From positions 1-6,821 of the forward strand of contig JAZDOH010000074.1 of the NCBI GenBank assembly GCA_043798815.1: DNA of 6,821 nucleotides, given 5' to 3'. This DNA comes from JAZDOH01 sp043798815 (GTDB lineage Bacteria; Patescibacteriota; Gracilibacteria; UM-FILTER-43-11). The position numbers and the translations under genes are program-made. Shown in pieces: positions 1-5,976 of the stretch. Position 1 is the stretch's first letter. Each line of letters opens with the position of its first letter. A model generated the notes under the pieces. The model did not search any database. It was not told where the DNA came from and saw nothing but the letters and a program-made list of their open reading frames with translations.

Positions 1-294
1 TTCATCATTGGCTTTTTCGCCCGCACCCCAGCGACGCGTTTTTACCCCCAACTCTCCTGCGAGCGCATCAATGTGGATGCCGGAATCATCGGCAATCGTT
101 GGCAGATTCGCTTTTTTCCCGAAATATTCAGCTTTCAAAACCGCATTTTCTTCATAAATTTGTCCGACTTCTTCAACATCTCCTTCGATTTGCAAGTCGT
201 TCAATGACACAAATTCATAGGGCAGGCGGTGTAAAACCTCCATCAATTCTTTGAACTTGCCCATGTTTCGCGTGGCAATCAGAATTTTTTGCAT
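1..294 (-). CDS. rdgB: RdgB/HAM1-family non-canonical purine NTP pyrophosphatase (XTP/dITP diphosphatase), N-terminal 98 residues, cut by the window edge
   Basis: This enzyme family hydrolyses dITP, XTP and ITP to the monophosphates in the cytoplasm, keeping deaminated purines out of DNA and RNA. The reverse-strand reading from ATG at 294 gives 98 codons without a stop. The N-terminal nucleotide-binding signature is present (ATRNMGKFKEL, residues 7-17, with T8, N10 and K13), followed by YEENAVLKA (about 47-55) and the catalytic-site motif ADDSGI (68-73; D69 corresponds to the family's essential Asp). RRWGAGE (88-94) takes the place of the usual S-A-R-Y/W-G region. The family is normally about 190-205 residues, so roughly half is visible and the C-terminal half lies outside the window. 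The start is favoured because it begins directly before the conserved ILIATRN strand. There is no Shine-Dalgarno; an extended -10 lies 6 nt upstream. It is divergent from the YefM-like gene, and the octamer operator lies between them. Confidence 0.93.
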   Translation of the reverse strand, partial: MQKILIATRNMGKFKELMEVLHRLPYEFVSLNDLQIEGDVEEVGQIYEENAVLKAEYFGKKANLPTIADDSGIHIDALAGELGVKTRRWGAGEKANDE

Positions 295-300
295 CGTCTG

Positions 301-309
301 ATTCTAACA
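301..309 (-). promoter_or_regulatory. Extended -10 promoter element of rdgB, giving a probably leaderless transcript
   Basis: On the minus strand the sequence reads TGTTAGAAT, a TGn extension followed by a hexamer that matches TATAAT at 5 of 6 positions. Exactly six bases separate it from the rdgB ATG at 294, so the predicted +1 falls on the A of the start codon. The -35 region at the usual distance (AAGGCA, 324-329) is poor, as is usual for extended -10 promoters. This is inferred from sequence alone. Confidence 0.45.
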
Positions 310-337
310 TTTTGCATCTCTCTTGCCTTACCCTTTT

Positions 338-366
338 TTGCAGAGAGACCTTAAAAGTTGTACAAT
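338..366 (+). promoter_or_regulatory. Possible promoter of the YefM-like gene, overlapping its operator
   Basis: A weak -35 (TTGCAG, 338-343) is followed after 17 bp by TACAAT (361-366), which matches the -10 consensus at 5 of 6 positions. This -10 lies inside the first TTGTACAA octamer, so a repressor bound to the array would block it. The leader would be about 68 nt. Because the octamer is palindromic, TACAAT-like words recur several times on both strands, so the exact promoter cannot be fixed by eye. Confidence 0.3.
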
Positions 367-397
367 TTGTACAAATTGTACAATTTGTACAACTTTT
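353..397. promoter_or_regulatory. Four-octamer TTGTACAA operator array within a 45-bp near-palindrome
   Basis: The self-complementary octamer TTGTACAA occurs four times, at 358-365, 367-374, 376-383 and 385-392, with a strict 9-bp period and single A/T spacers. The array is bounded by AAAAG on the left and CTTTT on the right, so the whole 45 bp is an inverted repeat about position 375. Each arm is 22 bp and the only mismatch is at 366/384. The core TGTACA is the core of the palindromes bound by YefM and YefM-YoeB in E. coli (established knowledge). The array sits 43 bp upstream of a gene whose product begins with a Phd/YefM domain, so autoregulatory binding is the best inference. It could also affect the divergent rdgB promoter. 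Confidence 0.8.
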
Positions 398-440
398 GAT
401 GCCCTAGTCTCAAAGTGATCCACCCCCAACTCTCTGTTTT

Positions 441-968
441 ATGCAAAAAACGTTTTATCCAATTTCGGAAGCACGCAAACATCTTGGCGCCTTAATTCAA
501 CAGGTCAAACATTCTCGTGAAATCCTTGCTTTGGGGCATCACAATAAAGTGGAGGCATACCTGGTTCCTATCGATTATTTAAGCGTTGAAGAATCAGATA
601 CTCAGTCAAAATCTCTTACCATGGAAGATGTTAGTGACTTTTGGACGTACATACACGAAGCATTTGATATTTTTAACGACAACATGATTTTTTATCGTGG
701 GGATCGTAATCCGTCCAGCGCTTATCGTTGGGCGGCTCAGTGGAAGGCGCATGAAATTCTCCGAGCCATCTTAAAAATCAACCATGCGCTCATCAAGGGT
801 AATTTTGATCTTCAAAAACTCAAAATTCTTTCTGCTGAAAAAGCTCGTTGGCTAACGCAGGTGCCAACGCATGAAGAAATGCCCGTAAAAGACATGAACG
901 TTCTGCTCGAATGGACGCCTTTGTACCTAAAGGCGCTTAGCGATTTTCTCCGCTCCTTAGCGCGCTAG
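441..968 (+). CDS. Phd/YefM-type antitoxin-domain protein with an unrecognised C-terminal domain (175 aa), no toxin gene adjacent
   Basis: Residues 1-47 match the Phd/YefM antitoxin fold: an N-terminal strand (TFYP), the helix ISEARKHLGALIQQV, then a hairpin of strands through EILALGHHNKVEAYLVPIDYL. Proteins with this fold dimerise and bind palindromic operators through the N-terminus, and the TTGTACAA array just upstream fits that. A classical YefM is only about 80-95 aa. Here a hydrophilic linker (48-60) leads into a tryptophan-rich, probably helical domain (about 61-175; W68, W98, W101, W137, W158) that I do not recognise. It is not RelE/YoeB and not a Fic/Doc domain. No toxin ORF follows: the next gene is aroB, converging with a 12-bp overlap. 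The extra domain may be a ligand-sensing or partner-binding module, or a fused toxin; this cannot be decided from sequence. The ATG at 441 opens the antitoxin fold correctly and has no Shine-Dalgarno. Confidence 0.85.
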   Translation: MQKTFYPISEARKHLGALIQQVKHSREILALGHHNKVEAYLVPIDYLSVEESDTQSKSLTMEDVSDFWTYIHEAFDIFNDNMIFYRGDRNPSSAYRWAAQWKAHEILRAILKINHALIKGNFDLQKLKILSAEKARWLTQVPTHEEMPVKDMNVLLEWTPLYLKALSDFLRSLAR

Positions 969-1988
969 TTTCACCAGCTCTTCAGGGGTTAACTTGATCA
1001 TTTCGGGTTTTCCCATGTCTGTTACGATGATGAAGGCGATGTGGTCGCCCACGCGTTTTTTATCTTTGGCAATTAACTGGGTCAGTTGGTTGACCGTAAC
1101 GCCTTTGGGTAATTGGGTCGGCAAACCGGCATGAGCTAGCGCGTGACGGATTTTTTCTCCCACAACTTTGCTCTGCTTCCCCAGTCGTTGCGCGATTCGA
1201 TTGCTGATCACCATTCCGATGCTAATCGCTTCGCCGTGAGTGAGGGCGTAATGTGTTTTTGCCTCAAGCGCGTGCCCAAACGTGTGGCCATAATTCAAGA
1301 TTTTTCGGAGATGCTTCTCTCGTGGGTCCTGATGAATGACGCGAACTTTGGCCATGATGCATTTGGTGATGATTTTGTCCAAATCCAATGGCTTTTTTTC
1401 AAAATCTTTAAACAAACTGGGATCCAGAATCGGAGCATACTTGATGATTTCGCCGAGGCCGCTTTTAAGTTCCCGTTCCGGCAGGGTTTTCACCAGATCC
1501 AAATCACAGATCACCACTTTGGCCGGGTAAAACGTGCCCAGCATGTTTTTGGCCTTAAAGTCGATGCCGGTTTTTCCTCCAATCGCCGCGTCTGACATGC
1601 AAAGCAACGTCGTCGGAATGGCCACGAACGGCACCCCTCGCATGTATGTAGAGGCCAGGAATCCGGCAAGGTCGGTGATCATGCCGCCGCCAAAACCAAT
1701 CACCACGTCGCGTCGTGTGATACCGGCGTCAATCATCCGTTCTGCCAGGCTTAAAAACGTGTGAATGTTTTTAACATATTCACCGCTTTTTACGGTCAAT
1801 ACCAAACTGCCCGGCAACAATTTTTTAATCGTCTTGCCGTAAATTTTGTTTAAATTCGTCGACACAATCACTACAAAACGGGAGGTGGGATATTTTTTAA
1901 GAAGCAAATCATCCATTTTCAAAAACAAGCCCCGTTTCACGTGGATTTCCGATCGCCCCAAAACTGTTTTGAGAATTATTTTAGCCAC
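957..1988 (-). CDS. aroB: 3-dehydroquinate synthase
   Basis: AroB converts DAHP to 3-dehydroquinate, the second step of the shikimate pathway, in the cytoplasm, using NAD+ and a divalent metal (usually Zn or Co). The 343-aa length is normal for the family. The NAD-binding glycine motif VIGFGGGMITDLAGF is at about 96-110, PTTLL at 125-129 and the substrate loop SDAAIGGKTGID at 132-143. The three expected metal ligands are E180 (in GLGEIIKYA), H235 (in NYGHTFGHALE) and H251 (in THGEA). The start is GTG at 1988, which lies inside the 3' end of the DAHP synthase gene (13-bp overlap), so it is probably translated by coupling; there is no Shine-Dalgarno. It is the last gene of the minus-strand unit, and its TAA end overlaps by 12 bp with the convergent YefM-like gene. 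Confidence 0.97.
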   Translation of the reverse strand: MAKIILKTVLGRSEIHVKRGLFLKMDDLLLKKYPTSRFVVIVSTNLNKIYGKTIKKLLPGSLVLTVKSGEYVKNIHTFLSLAERMIDAGITRRDVVIGFGGGMITDLAGFLASTYMRGVPFVAIPTTLLCMSDAAIGGKTGIDFKAKNMLGTFYPAKVVICDLDLVKTLPERELKSGLGEIIKYAPILDPSLFKDFEKKPLDLDKIITKCIMAKVRVIHQDPREKHLRKILNYGHTFGHALEAKTHYALTHGEAISIGMVISNRIAQRLGKQSKVVGEKIRHALAHAGLPTQLPKGVTVNQLTQLIAKDKKRVGDHIAFIIVTDMGKPEMIKLTPEELVKLAR

Positions 1989-2725
1989 TTCATCAATGTT
2001 TTAAACGACTCCAGCGTAAGGGATTGCTTCCCATCGCACAAGGCTTTGTCCGGCTCGTGGTGCACTTCGACGAGCAGTCCGTCCGCCCCTGCCGCCAAAG
2101 CGGCCTTGGCAAGAGGAATGACCAAATCACGGTGCCCCGCGGCGTGGCTGGGATCGGCGATGATGGGCAGGTGCGAGAGTTTTTTGATCAGGATGAGTGA
2201 ATTCAAATCAAGCGTGTTGCGCGTAGAACTTTCAAACGTCCGTATTCCCCGTTCACACAACACCACCTGGTCATTTCCCTCATTCAGGATGTATTCCGCG
2301 GCCGATAAAAATTCTTCTACCGTGGAAGCAGGGCCGCGTTTTAACAAGATGGGCTTGCCCAGGCGTGCCACCTTTACCAGCAAATCAAAATTCTGCATGT
2401 TGCGGGAGCCGATTTGCAGCATATCCGCGTATTCCCGGAACGCTTCCAGATGGTCCACGGAAAGGATTTCAGTCACGATTGGCAGGCCGAATTTTTTTCC
2501 GGCTTCGCTCAACCACTTCAATCCCTCCATTCCCAACCCCTGAAAAGAATAGGGTGACGTGCGCGGTTTAAAGGCGCCTCCGCGAAGCATTTTTGCCCCG
2601 GCCTGTTTCACCCTCCGCGCGATTGTCATGATCTGCTCTTTGGATTCCACGGCACAGGGACCCGCGATGATGATGGGATGTCCTTTACGGCCGAAAAGAA
2701 TGTCATTAGCGATTTTGACGATCAT
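1976..2725 (-). CDS. aroF: 3-deoxy-7-phosphoheptulonate (DAHP) synthase, class I-beta, catalytic domain only
   Basis: This enzyme condenses phosphoenolpyruvate and erythrose 4-phosphate into DAHP, the committed entry into aromatic amino acid biosynthesis. Diagnostic motifs in order are AGPCAVES (21-28), RGGAFKPRTSPYSFQG (48-63), QIGSRNMQN (104-112), LLKRG (127-131), CERGIRTF (157-164), DPSHAAG (191-197) and VEVHHEP (219-225). The expected metal ligands of the family are C24, H194, E220 and D231. KPRTSPYSFQG and IGSRNMQN favour DAHP synthase over the related KDO8P synthase. At 249 aa it is a bare TIM barrel: neither the N-terminal ferredoxin-like regulatory domain (as in Thermotoga) nor a chorismate mutase domain is present, so allosteric feedback by these routes is unlikely. 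Its ATG overlaps the hepT stop by 4 bp (ATGA), and its end overlaps the aroB start by 13 bp. The symbol aroF is used loosely for the family. Confidence 0.96.
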   Translation of the reverse strand: MIVKIANDILFGRKGHPIIIAGPCAVESKEQIMTIARRVKQAGAKMLRGGAFKPRTSPYSFQGLGMEGLKWLSEAGKKFGLPIVTEILSVDHLEAFREYADMLQIGSRNMQNFDLLVKVARLGKPILLKRGPASTVEEFLSAAEYILNEGNDQVVLCERGIRTFESSTRNTLDLNSLILIKKLSHLPIIADPSHAAGHRDLVIPLAKAALAAGADGLLVEVHHEPDKALCDGKQSLTLESFKTLMKWLK

Positions 2726-3066
2726 TTTTCAAGGTCATGTTTTATCCGGAGCATCAGCCTTTTTAAGGGTGCTATTTCGCGCGTGACCACTTTCCACACC
2801 CTTTCCATATGCACCCCCTCATAATCATGAATAAGAATATTGCGCATGGCTACCATTGCTTTCCATTCGAGCGCCGGATATTGATTTAAAACTGCTGGGG
2901 AGAAGTTGCGAATCGCCTCCCCAATGATTGCGATCCGACGAATCACCGCATCCTGGAGTTCGCGCGAACCTAGAAATTCAGATTTTTGCTTATCCTTCGT
3001 GTAATTTTGGATTAAATCAATCGCCTCGAGGATGTGCCCAATGAGAAGCAGTGGGTCTTTGGTCAT
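2722..3066 (-). CDS. hepT: HepT-like HEPN-domain toxin (RNase or tRNA nuclease type)
   Basis: This 114-aa all-helical protein of the HepT (formerly DUF86) HEPN family carries the full RX4HXY signature: R75, H80 and Y82 in RNILIHDY. In characterised MntA-HepT pairs the R and H form the RNase active site, and the Tyr is the residue that MntA modifies with AMP to silence the toxin. Other typical family features are the early IGHILEAIDLIQNYT helix (about 9-23) and AIIGEAIRNFSP (46-57) before LEWKAMVAMRN. All signature residues are intact, so it looks active. It follows the mntA gene with a 4-bp ATGA overlap and in turn overlaps the DAHP synthase start by 4 bp. No Shine-Dalgarno is seen, so translational coupling is likely. 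Its RNA target cannot be told from the sequence. Confidence 0.92.
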   Translation of the reverse strand: MTKDPLLLIGHILEAIDLIQNYTKDKQKSEFLGSRELQDAVIRRIAIIGEAIRNFSPAVLNQYPALEWKAMVAMRNILIHDYEGVHMERVWKVVTREIAPLKRLMLRIKHDLEK

Positions 3067-3488
3067 AAAATGGCTATTTGCTGTTTTAATATCCGATCTT
3101 TTAATAAATGGTGAATGCCGTCGTAGGTGAGCACATCAACCGTCATCCCTAAATATTCTTCCAAAGCCACTTTTAAGCGTGCCACATCCATCAAACTTTT
3201 TTGTGGGTCTAAATCCACCAAAACATCCAAATCGCTATGTTTGTACTCCGATCCGCAAGCACGTGACCCGAAAATGCCCGCCCGCTTTACATCATGTTTT
3301 TTAAGAATTGGAATGATTTTAGCGGCAATATCTTCTATAAAGTCTTTTTGAAAATCCGCTGGGATGATGTAGTTTCTTCCCACCTTAATCGCGCGTTTGA
3401 TGCGTCCGTCTTTGATCATGTTAAAGACGGTTATTCGGCTGACGCCCATTTTCTCTGCCGCTTCTGTGGTAGAAATGTAATCGCCCAT
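3063..3488 (-). CDS. mntA: MntA-type nucleotidyltransferase antitoxin fused to an N-terminal excisionase-like helix-turn-helix
   Basis: Residues 1-50 form an excisionase/MerR-like winged HTH: ISTTEAAEKMGVSRITVFNMIKDGRI, then KVGRNYIIPADFQKDFI. Residues about 54-141 are a minimal nucleotidyltransferase (MNT) with the complete GSX10DXD motif: G74-S75 and D86/D88, in GSRACGSEYKHSDLDVLVD. The likely third carboxylate is D118, in MTVDVLTYD. In known pairs MntA transfers AMP units from ATP to a HepT tyrosine and so neutralises it; the cognate hepT follows with a 4-bp overlap. The HTH would let the antitoxin bind DNA directly, and a perfect 20-bp palindrome lies just upstream of its start. ATG at 3488 is chosen because it gives the entire HTH and lies just downstream of a good promoter. 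No Shine-Dalgarno is present. Fused HTH-MNT proteins are known, so the architecture is not unique. Confidence 0.92.
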   Translation of the reverse strand: MGDYISTTEAAEKMGVSRITVFNMIKDGRIKRAIKVGRNYIIPADFQKDFIEDIAAKIIPILKKHDVKRAGIFGSRACGSEYKHSDLDVLVDLDPQKSLMDVARLKVALEEYLGMTVDVLTYDGIHHLLKDRILKQQIAIL

Positions 3489-3496
3489 CTATCAAA

Positions 3497-3516
3497 ATTT
3501 TAACATATGTTAAAAT
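3497..3516. promoter_or_regulatory. Perfect 20-bp palindrome, likely operator for the HTH-MntA antitoxin
   Basis: ATTTTAACAT is followed directly by its reverse complement, centred between 3506 and 3507, with no mismatch. It covers the -10 hexamer and most of the spacer of the mntA promoter, so a bound protein would exclude RNA polymerase. Since the first gene encodes an N-terminal HTH, autoregulation is the natural inference. The sequence is AT-rich, but a 20-bp perfect palindrome at this exact position is unlikely to be chance. Confidence 0.65.
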
Positions 3517-3525
3517 ATTAATCAA
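3497..3525 (-). promoter_or_regulatory. Promoter of the mntA-hepT-aroF-aroB unit
   Basis: On the minus strand TTGATT (3525-3520) is followed after exactly 17 bp by TAAAAT (3502-3497), preceded by TG at -15/-14 (TGTTAAAAT), so both boxes and the extended -10 are good. Eight bases separate the -10 from the mntA ATG, so the transcript would be leaderless or carry only about two leader bases. The promoter lies in the 70-bp gap after pheT. Confidence 0.7.
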
Positions 3526-3558
3526 TTGGATTTTTCTCCGGTTCTCCGGATTTTGCAC

Positions 3559-5928
3559 TTACCGGATGATCGCCCCATTCACTTTAAGATTGGTCACTAC
3601 TTGGCTGTGGATCTTATTCACCTCTTCCTCCGTCAGCGTGCGGTCGGTGGCACGGTAGGTGATCGAGAAAGTCAGACCGCGTTGGTCGGCGGCGAGTTTA
3701 TCACCTTCGTATACGTCGATGAGATCGGTATGTTCGATGAGGGTTTTATCCGTTTTGGCGATGACGTCGAAAAATTTAGCGGCCAACTCACGTCGCGGAA
3801 TCGCGATGCTCACATCCAATTTTACCGAAGGGAAGCGGGGGAGTTCTTTGAATTTCGACCAGCGATCCAGCTTCATGCCGTGGATGATTTCCATATCCAC
3901 TTCAGCAATCACCACGCGCGATTTGATATCAAACGCTTTGAGCACTTGGGGATGCACTTCATACATCACGCCAACGGTTTTTCCTCGCCCCGTTATCCTC
4001 GCTCGTCGTCCGGGGTGATGAACAGTGGATTCCGCTGGTTCTGTAACATGTTCCACGCTCAAACCCACCGCTTCCACTACTCCTTGCAGCGTGCGGAAAT
4101 TTTCACCTGACGTGCTCATGATCAACGAAGTTTTTTCCTCTACACCATCCCCTTTTTTAAAGTATGTTTTGCTGAGTTCAAATAAACGGAATTGTTCTTC
4201 GTGGCGCCACATCTGCTCCACCGTTTCCAGCATGCGCGGCAAAAGCGATTGGCGCATGAGCGACATGTCTGCCGAAATGGGATTAGAAATTTCAATTGTT
4301 GTATCATTTTGTTTCATTCCGCATTTGCCCAACAACTCCGATCCTAAAAACGCGAAGGTGTAAATTTCATTAAAACCCATTGCCGTCAGCTGGTCTTTGA
4401 TGATTTTTTCCAGTTCCCGTCGCGCGTTGATCGCCACCGGCGTGCCATCAATAATCGGCGTGGTAAACGGAATGTTGTCATATCCGTAAATGCGGGCGAC
4501 TTCCTCGATGAGATCTGCTTCAATGACTACATCATTCCGGTGACTAGGAACAGTTACTAACCATCCCCCCTTTTCTTTTTTTAACACAAAACCTAAATCT
4601 TTTAAAATACGTTCAACTTCTTTAGTGGTAATTTCCTGGCCTACCAATCGTTTCAACTGGACTGTGCGAAGTTTGATTTTTCTGATTTTTTCTTTGTCAC
4701 CCCATACATCTACTACTTTGCTCGCGATAATAGTGTCCGGACAACTCTCAAGAATTAGTTGAATGGCACGTGCGAGACCATGTTGAGTCGCTTCGGGGTC
4801 CACCCCCTTTTCAAAAATTGTAGAAGCTTCACTGGTATGCCCTAAAGCTCGGCTGGCACGTCTTACCAAAGTTTTATTGTAAACAGGGCAATGCAGCCAA
4901 ATCTTATTGGTTTTTTCCGAAATGCCGCTTTGGTATCCGCCCATAATGCCGCATAAATCGAAAATTTCATTACCATCTTCAAAAATAATCACATCATCCA
5001 TGAGTTCGTGTTCCTGCTTGTCGAGCGTAACTACCTTTTCCCCTTTTTTACTTAGCCGTTGCGTCCATTTTCTTCCTTTAATCTGGTCAATATCAAACGC
5101 GTGGAGCGGAGTTCCCATCTCCAGCATCACGTAGTTGGTGATGTCTACAATGTTACAAATCGGGCGAACTCCAACGGCGCTTAAACGTTGTTGCATCCAT
5201 TTTGGAGATTCTTTTATGGTCACATTAGTAAGGTACACGGCCATATATCGACCACCCGTCACTGCATCTTGTAACACATATTCAACTGGCGGAGGTGTGT
5301 TGATTTTAGGAATTTTGAATTCAATCCTTTTTTTCCATTTTCCAAGTTTATTTGCAATGAATTCTCTACCAAATCCTTGTTGTGAAAACAAATCCCAGCG
5401 ATTGGTAATGGCGTGATTGTCGATGTGAATAACCGTGTCATCAAAACCAAGCGCTTTGTTGATGGGTGTGCCTAATGGTGTGTCAATGGCGCTCAGGTCG
5501 ATCACATCTTTTTCTTGTTTACGCGGGAACATTTCTTCCAAATCGATTTCAGGACTGGAGCAAATCATTCCCGCACTTTCGATACCTCGGATTTTCGCAC
5601 TCTTAAGAGAAATGTAGTCATTACCGAATTTAACTATTGTGCCCACATGGGCAAAGGCTATTTTCATGCCTTCTTTCAAATTAGATCCTCCGCAAACGAC
5701 CCTGATTTTTTCCTTTCCATCATAGACGGTCGCTAATTGCAATTTATCCGCGTTGGGATGCGGTTCTAGTTTTTCCAGTTTTCCAAGCACCACTTTTTTT
5801 AAAAGTTCTCCTTGAGATTCCATGGTTTCCACCTCGGCCGTGTTAGCCGTGATCACCGCCTTGATTTTATCGTAGCTGGGTTCCGTGAGGGTTACAAAGT
5901 CCTGCAACCAGTTGAGTGAGATTTTCAT
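3559..5928 (-). CDS. pheT: Phenylalanyl-tRNA synthetase beta subunit
   Basis: PheT is the beta chain of the (alpha-beta)2 enzyme that charges tRNA-Phe; it binds tRNA and carries the editing site, while PheS carries the aminoacylation site. The 789-aa product is full length for bacteria. It opens with the typical MKISLNWLQDFV and then has the EMAP/tRNA-binding OB domain at about 43-150 (HPNADKLQ 57-64, VVCGGSNLKEG 77-87, IRGIESAGMICS 113-124). The B3/B4 editing region lies at about 210-390, and the B5 domain follows (about 415-490, ending in TVPSHRNDV and EVARIYGYDNIP). Next come the catalytic-like core and the FDX-ACB anticodon-binding domain at about 693-789. pheS, usually directly upstream, is absent here; a lysine-rich ORF ends 48 bp upstream instead. 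No Shine-Dalgarno is at usable distance (a GAGG lies about 16 nt upstream). A TATAGT hexamer at 5956-5951 could be a -10, but no good -35 accompanies it. Confidence 0.98.
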   Translation of the reverse strand: MKISLNWLQDFVTLTEPSYDKIKAVITANTAEVETMESQGELLKKVVLGKLEKLEPHPNADKLQLATVYDGKEKIRVVCGGSNLKEGMKIAFAHVGTIVKFGNDYISLKSAKIRGIESAGMICSSPEIDLEEMFPRKQEKDVIDLSAIDTPLGTPINKALGFDDTVIHIDNHAITNRWDLFSQQGFGREFIANKLGKWKKRIEFKIPKINTPPPVEYVLQDAVTGGRYMAVYLTNVTIKESPKWMQQRLSAVGVRPICNIVDITNYVMLEMGTPLHAFDIDQIKGRKWTQRLSKKGEKVVTLDKQEHELMDDVIIFEDGNEIFDLCGIMGGYQSGISEKTNKIWLHCPVYNKTLVRRASRALGHTSEASTIFEKGVDPEATQHGLARAIQLILESCPDTIIASKVVDVWGDKEKIRKIKLRTVQLKRLVGQEITTKEVERILKDLGFVLKKEKGGWLVTVPSHRNDVVIEADLIEEVARIYGYDNIPFTTPIIDGTPVAINARRELEKIIKDQLTAMGFNEIYTFAFLGSELLGKCGMKQNDTTIEISNPISADMSLMRQSLLPRMLETVEQMWRHEEQFRLFELSKTYFKKGDGVEEKTSLIMSTSGENFRTLQGVVEAVGLSVEHVTEPAESTVHHPGRRARITGRGKTVGVMYEVHPQVLKAFDIKSRVVIAEVDMEIIHGMKLDRWSKFKELPRFPSVKLDVSIAIPRRELAAKFFDVIAKTDKTLIEHTDLIDVYEGDKLAADQRGLTFSITYRATDRTLTEEEVNKIHSQVVTNLKVNGAIIR

Positions 5929-5976
5929 ATCTAAAAATTACACGCCTCATACTATAGCGGATTTTGCAAGGAGGGG

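Noticed and set aside
317..348. Inverted repeat TCTCTCT / AGAGAGA (317-323 and 342-348) upstream of rdgB
   Set aside because: It is a low-complexity 7-bp match with an 18-nt loop, and lies upstream of the predicted rdgB transcript start, so there is no clear role.
762..787. RX6H pattern (R108...H115) in the YefM-like protein, hinting at a HEPN active site
   Set aside because: The pattern is loose, lacks the polar residue after R and the HXY context, and the surrounding helices do not resemble HEPN proteins closely enough.
1143..1595. Open frame on the plus strand opposite aroB (and similar ones opposite aroF and pheT)
   Set aside because: These frames are antisense to clearly conserved coding sequence, and their translations show no family resemblance; they are by-products of codon bias.
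2722..3066. Possible recoding of TGA (as Gly, as in Gracilibacteria)
   Set aside because: hepT and mntA both end at TGA exactly inside ATGA overlaps and at the normal C-terminal length, so TGA acts as a stop here.
3537..3550. Small hairpin TCCGG-TTCT-CCGGA just after the pheT stop, possible terminator
   Set aside because: The stem is only 5 bp and on the pheT strand it is followed by GAAAAATCC rather than a T-run; the TTTT lies on the other strand, where no gene ends.
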